Below are positions 1 through 6,267 of a DNA stretch of 43,096 bases, piece after piece. The notes beneath the pieces are model-generated. The model was not told the DNA's origin, ran no database searches, and saw only the letters and a list, made by a program, of their open reading frames with translations. Origin of the DNA: an uncultured Eubacteriales bacterium (GTDB taxonomy: Bacteria; Bacillota; Clostridia; Oscillospirales; Oscillospiraceae). Position numbers and translations under genes: made by a program. The DNA is taken from the NCBI GenBank assembly GCA_900545815.1, contig URAM01000016.1:1-43096 (forward strand), in the 5' to 3' direction. Numbering within the stretch: position 1 is the stretch's first letter; the number at the start of each line of letters is the position of its first letter.

Positions 1-114
1 CTTCTTAAAAATCTGAAAGCCATCCACCGGAATGATGAGGGCGTCCACCACCTGGGACAGGGTGTTCTTGTCGTACCGCCCCTCCACCACGATGGCCTCT
101 TTGATCTTCAGCAT
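1..114 (-). CDS. TOPRIM nuclease of the RNase M5 / DUF4093 type (5' end only)
   Basis: The gene runs off the left edge, so only the first 38 residues are visible, starting MLKIKEAIVVEGRYDK. The pattern I-V-V-E-G-R-Y-D with the invariant Glu is the start of a TOPRIM domain, and the following V-D-A-L-I-I-x-x-D-G-F is typical of RNase M5-like proteins (RnmV, 5S rRNA maturation) and the related clostridial DUF4093 proteins. The start is supported by a GAGGAGG ribosome binding site that overlaps the holA stop codon, with a 13-nt gap between the genes, so it is the last visible gene of the comEC-holA operon. Assignment to RnmV proper rather than a paralogue is uncertain because the rest of the protein is outside the window. 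Confidence 0.7.
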   Translation of the reverse strand, partial: MLKIKEAIVVEGRYDKNTLSQVVDALIIPVDGFQIFKK

Positions 115-127
115 CCCTTTCGCCTCC

Positions 128-1159
128 TCATCCTGCCGCCAGCTTGAGCAGCAGGTCGGTCAGCAGCTCCTCCCGATCAATGCCGGTGGATTTCATGGCC
201 AGGTCAGTCTCCGCCGCCAGTGCCACGGCATTGCGGCACCATTTTAGGTCGAACTGCCGGGCGGAACGCATCAGGTTTCCCGCCTGCCAGCTGCTGCGCA
301 GCTTCCACAGGTCGGCTACATAGCCCTGCCCTTTTCCGCTCTCCAGCGCCAGCCGTGCCGACCACATCTGCCGGAGCTGCCCCGCCAGGACGGCCAAAAT
401 CATGATCGGCTCCTCGTTCATCTGGTACAGCTCGCCCAGCACCAGAGCCGCCTGGTCGAAGTTCCGTGCTGCCACCGCTTTGGACAGCTCGTACACCTTG
501 GCGTCCAGCACCGGAGTCGCTACTGCGTCTATGTCCGCTCGGGTGATCTTGGAGCCCGCCGCGTAGCTGCCCACCTTTTGAATTTCCCCGCCCAGGTTGG
601 TCATCAGGCCGCCGCAGACGAAGGTCAGGTACTCCGCTGTGGAGTTGTCGATCTCCTTGCCCAGGGCTTTGCAATGCCGCCGAATCCAGGCGTTTAAATC
701 GCTCTGCTGCTGGGGTTGGAACTCCACCACGGTGGCCACTTTTTTCAGCAGTTTGCCCAGCTTGGTGTTGCCGCCGGACTTGTAGGGGAGCAGGTCGTAG
801 ACGAAGATGAGGCAGACATACTCAGGCAGGTCTTGGAACATCTGTTCCAGTCTGTCCCGCCGGCTCTCATTCTCGAACAGGTCGTAGTCGTAGACCAAGA
901 TCACCGTCCGCTGGCTCATCATGGGCAGGGTGTCCACGCAGTCCGCCAGGGTCTGGATGTCCAGCTCTTTCCCCTGGAACTGGTGGAGATTAAAGGTCTC
1001 CATCCCTTCCGTGAGCAGCTTTTTCTGCACCTGCTGGATGTAATAGTCCCGTAAATAATCCTCCTCTCCGTAAAACAGGTATAAATTGCCCAAGTTATTT
1101 TCGGACAACTCCTTTTTCAATTTTGCCAATCCGGCGTCCTGCCGTTTTTTCTGCGCCAT
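128..1159 (-). CDS. holA: DNA polymerase III delta subunit
   Basis: A 343-residue protein matching HolA in length and order of elements. It has an N-terminal clamp-loader region with NLYLFYGEEDYLRDYY (residues about 24-39), the P-loop-like position in this family, then a middle P-P-Y/K-rich segment, and a C-terminal helical domain with the characteristic EEPIMILAVLAGQLRQM near residue 250. Delta opens the beta sliding clamp as part of the clamp-loader complex during chromosome replication. The gene starts 7 nt after comEC stops, the usual comEC-holA order in Firmicutes, and the next gene follows after 13 nt, so the three are probably co-transcribed. Its C-terminus (LLTDLLLKLAAG) is intact. 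Confidence 0.92.
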   Translation of the reverse strand: MAQKKRQDAGLAKLKKELSENNLGNLYLFYGEEDYLRDYYIQQVQKKLLTEGMETFNLHQFQGKELDIQTLADCVDTLPMMSQRTVILVYDYDLFENESRRDRLEQMFQDLPEYVCLIFVYDLLPYKSGGNTKLGKLLKKVATVVEFQPQQQSDLNAWIRRHCKALGKEIDNSTAEYLTFVCGGLMTNLGGEIQKVGSYAAGSKITRADIDAVATPVLDAKVYELSKAVAARNFDQAALVLGELYQMNEEPIMILAVLAGQLRQMWSARLALESGKGQGYVADLWKLRSSWQAGNLMRSARQFDLKWCRNAVALAAETDLAMKSTGIDREELLTDLLLKLAAG

Positions 1160-1166
1160 TGTCCGC

Positions 1167-3398
1167 TCAATCCTCCTGAATGGTGATCGTTCCCTCCAAA
1201 TCCGTCCGGTAGACGGCTATGTTCCGTTCTTTCAGCCGGTCCAATGTGGCCTGACCGGGGTGCCCGTAGCTGTTCTCCTCCCCCACCGAAATGACCGCCG
1301 CTTCCGGCGTGGTGGCGTCCAGCAGCTCCTTACCAGTGGAGTAGGAGGAGCCATGGTGACCGGCCACCAGCACTTCCACGTCCGGCAGCGGCTTCGCTTT
1401 CAGCAGCTTCTTTTCGGTGGCCTTGTCCATGTCGCCGGTGACCAGCACATCAAAGTCGTGGACAGTGCTGACCACAGCTAAGCCGGACTCGTTGGATTTC
1501 CCCTCGGTCAAGGGTGCGTAAATTTCTAACCTGCCTGCGCCCACAGACAGGGTTTCGTCTCGTTTCAGTTGGTTCCATGGTATGTCGTATCGGGCGCAGA
1601 GGGTTTTGACTGTTTCTGCGTCCTGGCTGTCCGCCTCTGGCGTGGGCGCGATGACCTGGGTCACACGGGTGCGCTCCAGCAGGGCTTCCAGTCCATTGAT
1701 GTGGTCGCTGTCATAGTGGGTCAGGATGAGGGCGTCCAGCTCCCGAATCCCCAGCAGCTCCAGCTGGTTGCCCAGTTTGTCTCCGGCACTGTTCATGCCG
1801 CTGCCTCCGCAGTCCACCACGGCGGCGTGATCCTGGGACACAAACAGCACGCACTGTCCCTGTCCCACGTCCAGCACTTGGGTAGTCATGGCACAGCTGC
1901 TCATCGTCTGGCGGTAGCCCACCACCAAGGTCACCAGTGCGGCAACGGAAACGCCAAACAGCCCCGCCCCCTTCCAACCTTTGGGTTTTCCCAGGTAGTA
2001 CAGCAGCAGGAGCAGGTAAGTAAAGAGCAGCCACAGCCGCATCCACGGAGACGTCCCGTCCAGCGCCGCAAAGGGCCGGAGGGAGAACCAGTGGATGGCC
2101 GCCGTGAGGCTGTTTGCCAGCAGGGATACTGGCAGCGTCAGCAGCTTCGCCAGCGGCAGTGCCACGCCCGCCAGCAATCCGGTCAGGAATCCGCCGCCCA
2201 TGAGCAATGGGATGCACCAGAGGACGGCCAGGTTGGCCAGGGGTGCGATGAGGGAAATGTTGTCAAAATAGTACACACTCAAGGGCAAGGTGAACACCAT
2301 AGCAGACAGGGTGAGCGCAACGCTCTGCCACAGTCGCCACAGCCACTGTTTCCACTTGGGCGGCACTTCCTCCCGTTCTTTTCGCTTGGGCATAAACAAC
2401 CGGATGCCCACCACCGATGCAAAGGATAGCTGCAAGCCGATGCTGCCGATGGCGAAAGGGTTCTGTGCCAGCAGCACAAAGAGCGCCACGGTCAGCGCTG
2501 TCCAGGAGTCGTACTCCCGAAGCAGGAGGTTGCCCAGGAGCAACATCCCCTCCATCACCGCCGCACGCACCACAGACGGGGACGCGCCGGTGAACAGGGC
2601 AAAGAACACCAACAGCGGCAGCGCCAAAACGCTTTTCCACCGCCTGCCGCCGGGCAGGAGCAGCAAAAACTCCACAAAGAACACCAAGTGCATTCCGGAC
2701 ACGGCGGTGATGTGGCTCAGGCCGGTGCGGGAGAGGTCGCTGCGGAACCGATCGGAAAGGCCGGACTGGTCGCCGGCAGTCAGTGCTTGCAGGATGCCGG
2801 CCGCTTCTCCGCTGTATAAGCAATCGAGCTGTTCCACCAGCCAGTGGGACGCACGGGTGAGCCACCAGCGTGGGCTGTCTCGGTCAGTGTGGCGCACCTG
2901 GGTCAGCACCACCTTCTTGCCTAGGACGAAGATGCCCTGGGCGGTGTAGATGTGGGTAGTATGCTCCCGTCGGACGCTGGCATCCACAAAGTTTCCAGTT
3001 CCGGTGAGCTGGTCGCCTGGTTCCAGATTACCTCCGCCCTCGGCCAGATACAGGAGAGCCCGAAAGGCACGGTCATCTTTGGGGTGGACTTCCACCTGGA
3101 TGGAATGACCGTAGTCTGTCTCTTTGGGGTAGGCGGTGACGGTTGCGGCAAACGCCTTGCCCTCACCGAGAAAGCGTTGGGCAGGTGCGCAGACCAGCTG
3201 TTGATAGCCCATGCACCACAGGAACCCAATGCCCCAGCTGATCGCCACCAGGAGCAGTTTCCTTCTGGTGCGTCCATGAAAGACCAGGGACAAGGCCGCC
3301 GCTGGGACGGCCAAGGTGGCCAGCAGGAACGGTAGGGTTCCGGTGAGTCCGTAGGTGGAGAGGGTGAAGGGCAGGAGCGCCCAGAGCAGCGGCCTCAT
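1167..3398 (-). CDS. comEC: ComEC/Rec2 DNA-uptake channel
   Basis: A 743-residue polytopic membrane protein. The N-terminus has three hydrophobic segments, then a soluble OB-fold-like region (about residues 80-190). The central ComEC competence domain follows, with several membrane helices and the motif HITAVSGMHLVFF. A C-terminal metallo-beta-lactamase-like domain (about residues 500-743) carries LDVGQGQCVLF, LTHYDSDHING, AGHHGSSYST and the closing GHP motif. ComEC is the inner-membrane channel and probable nuclease that passes single-stranded DNA into the cell during transformation. The length is full for a fused ComEC-Rec2. The ATG overlaps the stop of the upstream XRE gene by 4 bp (ATGA), so its translation is probably coupled to that regulator. 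Whether the organism is competent cannot be told from this gene alone. Confidence 0.93.
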   Translation of the reverse strand: MRPLLWALLPFTLSTYGLTGTLPFLLATLAVPAAALSLVFHGRTRRKLLLVAISWGIGFLWCMGYQQLVCAPAQRFLGEGKAFAATVTAYPKETDYGHSIQVEVHPKDDRAFRALLYLAEGGGNLEPGDQLTGTGNFVDASVRREHTTHIYTAQGIFVLGKKVVLTQVRHTDRDSPRWWLTRASHWLVEQLDCLYSGEAAGILQALTAGDQSGLSDRFRSDLSRTGLSHITAVSGMHLVFFVEFLLLLPGGRRWKSVLALPLLVFFALFTGASPSVVRAAVMEGMLLLGNLLLREYDSWTALTVALFVLLAQNPFAIGSIGLQLSFASVVGIRLFMPKRKEREEVPPKWKQWLWRLWQSVALTLSAMVFTLPLSVYYFDNISLIAPLANLAVLWCIPLLMGGGFLTGLLAGVALPLAKLLTLPVSLLANSLTAAIHWFSLRPFAALDGTSPWMRLWLLFTYLLLLLYYLGKPKGWKGAGLFGVSVAALVTLVVGYRQTMSSCAMTTQVLDVGQGQCVLFVSQDHAAVVDCGGSGMNSAGDKLGNQLELLGIRELDALILTHYDSDHINGLEALLERTRVTQVIAPTPEADSQDAETVKTLCARYDIPWNQLKRDETLSVGAGRLEIYAPLTEGKSNESGLAVVSTVHDFDVLVTGDMDKATEKKLLKAKPLPDVEVLVAGHHGSSYSTGKELLDATTPEAAVISVGEENSYGHPGQATLDRLKERNIAVYRTDLEGTITIQED

Positions 3399-3601
3399 TC
3401 TTTCTTGTCGCTCAGCCCCAACAGGTAGTCGGTGGTGACGTGGTAAAGCTGCGCCAGCTTGATGACTGCCCAGACGGGGATCTCGCGCTCACCGGTTTCG
3501 TAACGCCGATAGACGCTCCGCTGCATATTCAGGTAATCTGCAATTTCAATCTGTGTTTTATCCGAATCTTCTCGTAAGTCTCTGATTCTTCTGAATACCA
3601 T
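3395..3601 (-). CDS. small XRE-family regulator, copy 1, coupled to comEC
   Basis: A 68-residue protein that is almost all one helix-turn-helix domain: RIRDLREDSDKTQIEIADYLNM followed by R-R-Y-E-T-G-E-R-E-I-P, the classic HTH_3 (Cro/C1) layout, ending in the helix HVTTDYLLGLSD. It differs from its neighbour at 3677-3883 at roughly a third of positions, so the two are tandem duplicates. Its stop codon overlaps the comEC start. Immediately upstream of the ATG sits an inverted repeat that also contains the ribosome binding site (GAGGTG), which suggests autoregulation. It lacks any sensor domain. The target genes are unknown, but the coupling makes comEC-holA candidates. Confidence 0.85.
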   Translation of the reverse strand: MVFRRIRDLREDSDKTQIEIADYLNMQRSVYRRYETGEREIPVWAVIKLAQLYHVTTDYLLGLSDKKE

Positions 3602-3627
3602 GGTAACACCTCAGGTGTAATGTTACC
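3602..3627 (-). promoter_or_regulatory. inverted repeat over the start region of XRE copy 1
   Basis: Arms GGTAACA and TGTTACC separated by 12 nt, ending one base before the ATG and enclosing the Shine-Dalgarno GAGGTG. On the coding strand an inner ACACC-TGA-GGTGT stem is also possible. The same arms with the same 12-nt spacing precede the paralogue at 3884-3909, while the spacer sequence differs. That pattern points to a protein binding site, probably for one or both XRE proteins. Confidence 0.6.
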
Positions 3628-3676
3628 GTTTGGTGTCATGCAATATTCATTTTGGCTCCGTTTAGAGCCATCCGTC

Positions 3677-3883
3677 TCACTCTTTCGAATCTGAAATGCC
3701 CAACAGGTAGTCCATTGTCACATGATAGAATTTTGCCAATTTGATTGCCGCCCAAACGGGGATTTCGCGCTGTCCTGTTTCGTAACGCCAATAGACATTT
3801 CGATTCAAGTGCAGGTAGTCTGCTATCTGCTGTTGTGTATAGTCGTTATCTTCTCGTAAATCTTTGATTCTATGGAATACCAT
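3677..3883 (-). CDS. small XRE-family regulator, copy 2
   Basis: A 68-residue HTH_3 protein, RIKDLREDNDYTQQQIADYLHL then YWRYETGQREIPVWA, paralogous to the gene just downstream and of identical length. Most differences lie in the recognition-helix area (LHLNRNVYW versus LNMQRSVYR), so the two may read related but not identical sites. The stop is 75 nt before the start of copy 1. It has its own GAGGTG ribosome binding site within a matching inverted repeat. It is likely the first gene of the comEC operon or an independently transcribed partner. Its function beyond DNA binding is not visible. Confidence 0.83.
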   Translation of the reverse strand: MVFHRIKDLREDNDYTQQQIADYLHLNRNVYWRYETGQREIPVWAAIKLAKFYHVTMDYLLGISDSKE

Positions 3884-3909
3884 GGTAACACCTCAAAGAA
3901 GATGTTACC
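3884..3909 (-). promoter_or_regulatory. inverted repeat over the start region of XRE copy 2
   Basis: GGTAACA and TGTTACC arms with a 12-nt spacer, directly upstream of the ATG. Conservation with the downstream paralogue extends further upstream (the sequence beyond the right arm begins GTTTGG-GTCA in both). The duplication therefore copied the control region as well as the gene. Confidence 0.58.
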
Positions 3910-4211
3910 GTTTGGCGTCACGATTTTTTCATTTTTCACCCATACGGGTGAGAAGAAGTATAACGAAAAACCGTGGGAGACCACGGCGGGATGGGAAGGC
4001 ACGCTCACCTTCCTGATTGCAATGATTCGTAACGCCGCCCGACTAAAGGCTCCACCCATTTTATGGGGGAAGCTGTCAGCGTAGCTGACTGAGGGGGGCA
4101 GTCTCTCCCAAAAGGGGAAGTCTGAAAGAGCGATATGATGTGCTGTGCTTTTCATCCTTCCGAAGCGCATATCAGAGGGAGAACCCTCGCAAATCAGCAA
4201 GAACCAACGCA
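3910..4211. other. intergenic region upstream of the XRE pair, no gene seen
   Basis: About 300 nt with no supported gene. It contains a small palindrome CACCCATACGGGTG near 3938, a CCGTGG-GAGA-CCACGG hairpin near 3970, and a stretch around 4050-4115 (GGGGGAAGCTGTCAGCGTAGCTG) that resembles low-complexity intergenic repeats common in Oscillospirales genomes. The short open frames here have no ribosome binding site and no family resemblance. The promoter of the XRE genes must lie at its left end, but no convincing -35/-10 pair was found. Confidence 0.4.
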
Positions 4212-4311
4212 CCATGCCTGTAAAACAGGCATGGCCTACGCTAAAAACTTGCCAGTGGCAAGTTTTTTAACGCTGCGGTCTGCGGATGCCGACCAGGGGC
4301 TTTGCCCCTGG
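4212..4311. repeat. cluster of three perfect hairpins
   Basis: Three palindromes in 100 nt: CCATGCCTG/CAGGCATGG with a 5-nt loop (4212-4234), AAAAACTTGCC/GGCAAGTTTTT with a 3-nt loop (4243-4267, terminator-like on both strands), and CCAGGGGC/GCCCCTGG with a 3-nt loop (4293-4311). They lie between divergent XRE and cysK units, so at most the middle one could be needed as a terminator. No coding potential is seen. Confidence 0.6.
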
Positions 4312-4507
4312 ACCCTAGTCGCTTTTGTCACTCTGTGTAAGTTCGATTAAGCCAAATCATAGATTTGGAATCTCACTTAAAAAGCTCCGCAAAACTGAAT
4401 TGGCTCTGCGGCGCTTGTATCCCGAAACGCTCTTTAATCTTCCTTGAAGAACATTCCCATTATATAGCCGGCAGACAGGCAACGCAATCAAAATTTCAAG
4501 ATAGCTC

Positions 4508-4536
4508 TTGACAAACGCTGCGCGCTGCCTTATAAT
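4508..4536 (+). promoter_or_regulatory. consensus promoter of cysK
   Basis: Perfect TTGACA (4508-4513), 17-nt spacer, perfect TATAAT (4531-4536). An 8-bp palindrome CCTATAGG (4546-4553) lies just past the expected start of transcription and could be an operator. The leader from there to the cysK ATG is about 130 nt. Confidence 0.85.
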
Positions 4537-4568
4537 CCATGTAAACCTATAGGAAAGGTCGGTTTTGA

Positions 4569-4610
4569 ATGGACTACAACTTGGGCTTTCGATGTTGTCG
4601 CTGCCATTGA
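4569..4610 (+). CDS. 13-residue Cys-rich leader peptide of cysK
   Basis: A short frame, ATG to TGA, encoding MDYNLGFRCCRCH: three Cys codons (TGT TGT, then TGC after one Arg codon) in the last five residues, in the 5' leader of a cysteine synthase gene. A purine-rich GGAAAGG lies about 10 nt upstream of the ATG. The Cys codons fall in the 5' arm of a possible hairpin (GTTGT 4594-4598 with ACAAC 4631-4635; CGCTG 4599-4603 with CAGCG 4613-4617). Poly-Cys leader ORFs acting as cysteine-responsive attenuators are established in mycobacteria; a similar role here is inference. No U-run follows the hairpin, so if control exists it is not a simple intrinsic terminator. Confidence 0.55.
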   Translation: MDYNLGFRCCRCH

Positions 4611-4674
4611 GCCAGCGCATGAGCGTCAGAACAACCAATCATCATAACAAGAGCCGTTTAGGAGGAATAGAATC

Positions 4675-5607
4675 ATGAGTAAAATTTATACATCCGCTGA
4701 CCAGTTGATCGGTAAGACCCCGCTGTTGGAACTGGTACACATTGAGCAGGCCGAAGGTCTGGAAGCCAAGGTACTGGGCAAGCTGGAATACTTCAACCCC
4801 GCCGGCAGTGTAAAGGATCGGATCGCCAAGGCCATGATCGACGACGCAGAGCAGAAGGGTCTGCTGAAACCTGGTTCTGTCATCATCGAGCCCACCTCCG
4901 GCAACACTGGTATCGGCTTGGCTTCCGTAGCTGCCGCCCGTGGCTATCGCATCATCATCGTCATGCCGGAGACCATGAGCGTGGAGCGCCGTCAGCTGAT
5001 GAAGGCTTACGGTGCCGAGCTGGTGCTCACCGAGGGGGCGAAGGGCATGAAGGGGGCCATCGCCAAGGCGGACGAGCTGGCAAAGGAGATTCCCAACAGC
5101 TTCATCCCCGGCCAGTTTGTCAATCCCGCTAACCCCGCTGTCCACAAAGCCACCACTGGCCCTGAGATCTGGGAGGATACCGAAGGCAAGGTGGATATCT
5201 TCGTAGCAGGCGTTGGCACCGGCGGCACGGTCACTGGCGTTGGCGAATATCTAAAGAGCCAGAACCCCCATGTGAAGGTGGTTGCAGTAGAGCCCGCCTC
5301 CTCCCCTGTGTTGAGCAAGGGTGTGGCAGGCAGCCACAAAATCCAGGGCATTGGCGCCGGTTTTGTGCCCGATGTGCTGGACACCAAGGTTTATGACGAG
5401 ATCATCACCGTGGAAAACGAGGATGCCTTCGCCACCGGCAAGCTCATTGGCAAGAAGGAAGGCGTGCTGGTGGGCATTTCCTCCGGCGCCGCTGTGTGGG
5501 CTGCGATCCAGCTGGCCAAGCGGCCGGAGAACAAGGGCAAGACCATTGTCGCCCTGCTGCCGGACACCGGTGACCGCTACCTCTCTACCCCGCTGTTCGC
5601 AGACTAA
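4675..5607 (+). CDS. cysK: cysteine synthase A (O-acetylserine sulfhydrylase)
   Basis: A 310-residue PLP enzyme that makes L-cysteine and acetate from O-acetyl-L-serine and sulfide. Visible marks are the PLP-lysine motif NPAGSVKDR (Lys about residue 46), the substrate loop EPTSGNTGIGLA, the phosphate-binding glycine loop GVGTGGTVTGVG and the C-terminal ISSGAA and PDTGDRYLST. Length and motif order are normal for CysK. The start has GGAGGAATAGAATC just upstream. The gene stands alone with its own promoter and terminator, with no cysE nearby. Expression may respond to cysteine supply through the Cys-rich leader ORF at 4569-4610. Confidence 0.96.
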   Translation: MSKIYTSADQLIGKTPLLELVHIEQAEGLEAKVLGKLEYFNPAGSVKDRIAKAMIDDAEQKGLLKPGSVIIEPTSGNTGIGLASVAAARGYRIIIVMPETMSVERRQLMKAYGAELVLTEGAKGMKGAIAKADELAKEIPNSFIPGQFVNPANPAVHKATTGPEIWEDTEGKVDIFVAGVGTGGTVTGVGEYLKSQNPHVKVVAVEPASSPVLSKGVAGSHKIQGIGAGFVPDVLDTKVYDEIITVENEDAFATGKLIGKKEGVLVGISSGAAVWAAIQLAKRPENKGKTIVALLPDTGDRYLSTPLFAD

Positions 5608-5640
5608 AGGAACCCGTCAAGACGAATCATTGATCCATCC

Positions 5641-5674
5641 AACGTGGGGAGCTTCAAAGCTCCCCACGTTTTTC
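5641..5674 (+). terminator. rho-independent terminator of cysK
   Basis: Stem AACGTGGGGAGCTT / AAGCTCCCCACGTT with a 2-nt loop, followed by TTTTTC and a further T-run. Confidence 0.88.
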
Positions 5675-5708
5675 TTGTTTTTTCAAAAACAGGATTGACA
5701 AACGCCCC

Positions 5709-5768
5709 TTGCTGTTTGAGGACACCGACCGTGGCGACCGATATTTCAGCAAGCATCTGTATGATTGA
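5709..5768 (+). pseudogene. relic of a second cysteine-synthase-family gene (C-terminus)
   Basis: Nineteen codons ending in TGA read LLFEDTDRGDRYFSKHLYD, which matches the C-terminal signature of cysteine synthase family proteins (compare LLPDTGDRYLSTPLF at the end of the intact cysK 100 bp upstream, and the GDRYFS-type endings of other members). The sequence is not a copy of the adjacent cysK end, because the residues differ at many places. Nothing upstream in this frame continues the homology: the cysK terminator intervenes. It is best read as the last fragment of a deleted paralogue. The alternative is chance, which the length and spacing of the motif make unlikely. Confidence 0.5.
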
Positions 5769-5786
5769 GCAGTTAGCTTGCTGCGC

Positions 5787-5835
5787 AAAAAAAGATCACG
5801 GAGCGTCTATTGCAGAACGCTCCGTGATCTTTTTT
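5787..5835. terminator. bidirectional terminator
   Basis: AAAAAAAGATCACGGAGCG pairs with CGCTCCGTGATCTTTTTT across a 12-nt loop. It serves the leftward HIT gene (stop at 5861) and perhaps the lost rightward paralogue. Confidence 0.85.
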
Positions 5836-5860
5836 GGGGTAGTTCTCTCGGAAAAAGAAG

Positions 5861-6196
5861 TCAGCCGGGAGGCCAAGTCATATCCCGTCCAGCCAGGACA
5901 TGGAAGTGCAGGTGGGGCACAGACTGCTGCGCCTGCTTGCCGCAGTTGGAGACCACACGGAAGGACTCAATGCCCATCTCCTTGGTGATCTTTGCGATGG
6001 CTTCAAAACATTTCGCCACGATGGCGGAATTTTCCGGCGTCACGGCGCCGCAAGACTCGATATGCTCCTTGGGGATGACCAGGAAGTGGGTGGGAGCCTG
6101 GGGTGCAATGTCGTAGAAGGCGTACAGCTTTTCGTCCTCATAGACCTTTTTGGAGGGGATTTCCCCCTTTGCGATGGAACAAAACAGACAGTCCAT
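5861..6196 (-). CDS. HIT-family nucleotide hydrolase (HinT-like)
   Basis: A 111-residue histidine-triad protein. It has the CLFCSIAKGEIPSKKVYED start with a Cys pair (C-x2-C), the HFLVIPKEHI strand, and the catalytic triad HLHFHVL near residue 95-101. HIT proteins of this branch hydrolyse adenosine phosphoramidates or aminoacyl-adenylates. The position directly downstream of alaS fits the latter, though that link is inference. The ribosome binding site is GGAGG about 8 nt upstream of the ATG. A hairpin of 12 bp separates it from alaS, 71 nt away. Confidence 0.92.
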   Translation of the reverse strand: MDCLFCSIAKGEIPSKKVYEDEKLYAFYDIAPQAPTHFLVIPKEHIESCGAVTPENSAIVAKCFEAIAKITKEMGIESFRVVSNCGKQAQQSVPHLHFHVLAGRDMTWPPG

Positions 6197-6228
6197 TCGG
6201 TTTCCTCCTTCATTGTGATGGTATCTAT

Positions 6229-6257
6229 CCCCCTCTCACCGAAAAGGCGAGAGGGGG
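6229..6257 (-). terminator. intercistronic hairpin between alaS and the HIT gene
   Basis: CCCCCTCTCGCC / GGTGAGAGGGGG (read on the minus strand, one G-T pair at the loop end) with a 5-nt loop. No T-run follows, so it is more likely an mRNA-stabilising or attenuating hairpin than a full terminator. Confidence 0.5.
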
Positions 6258-6267
6258 GGTACTGGAC

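Noticed and set aside
4050..4350. Small protein-coding frames in the XRE-cysK gap
   Set aside because: They cross perfect hairpins, lack ribosome binding sites, and have compositions typical of translated intergenic repeats.
4537..4674. T-box leader for cysK
   Set aside because: No GGTGG-ACCGCG motif and no terminator with a T-run is present in the leader.
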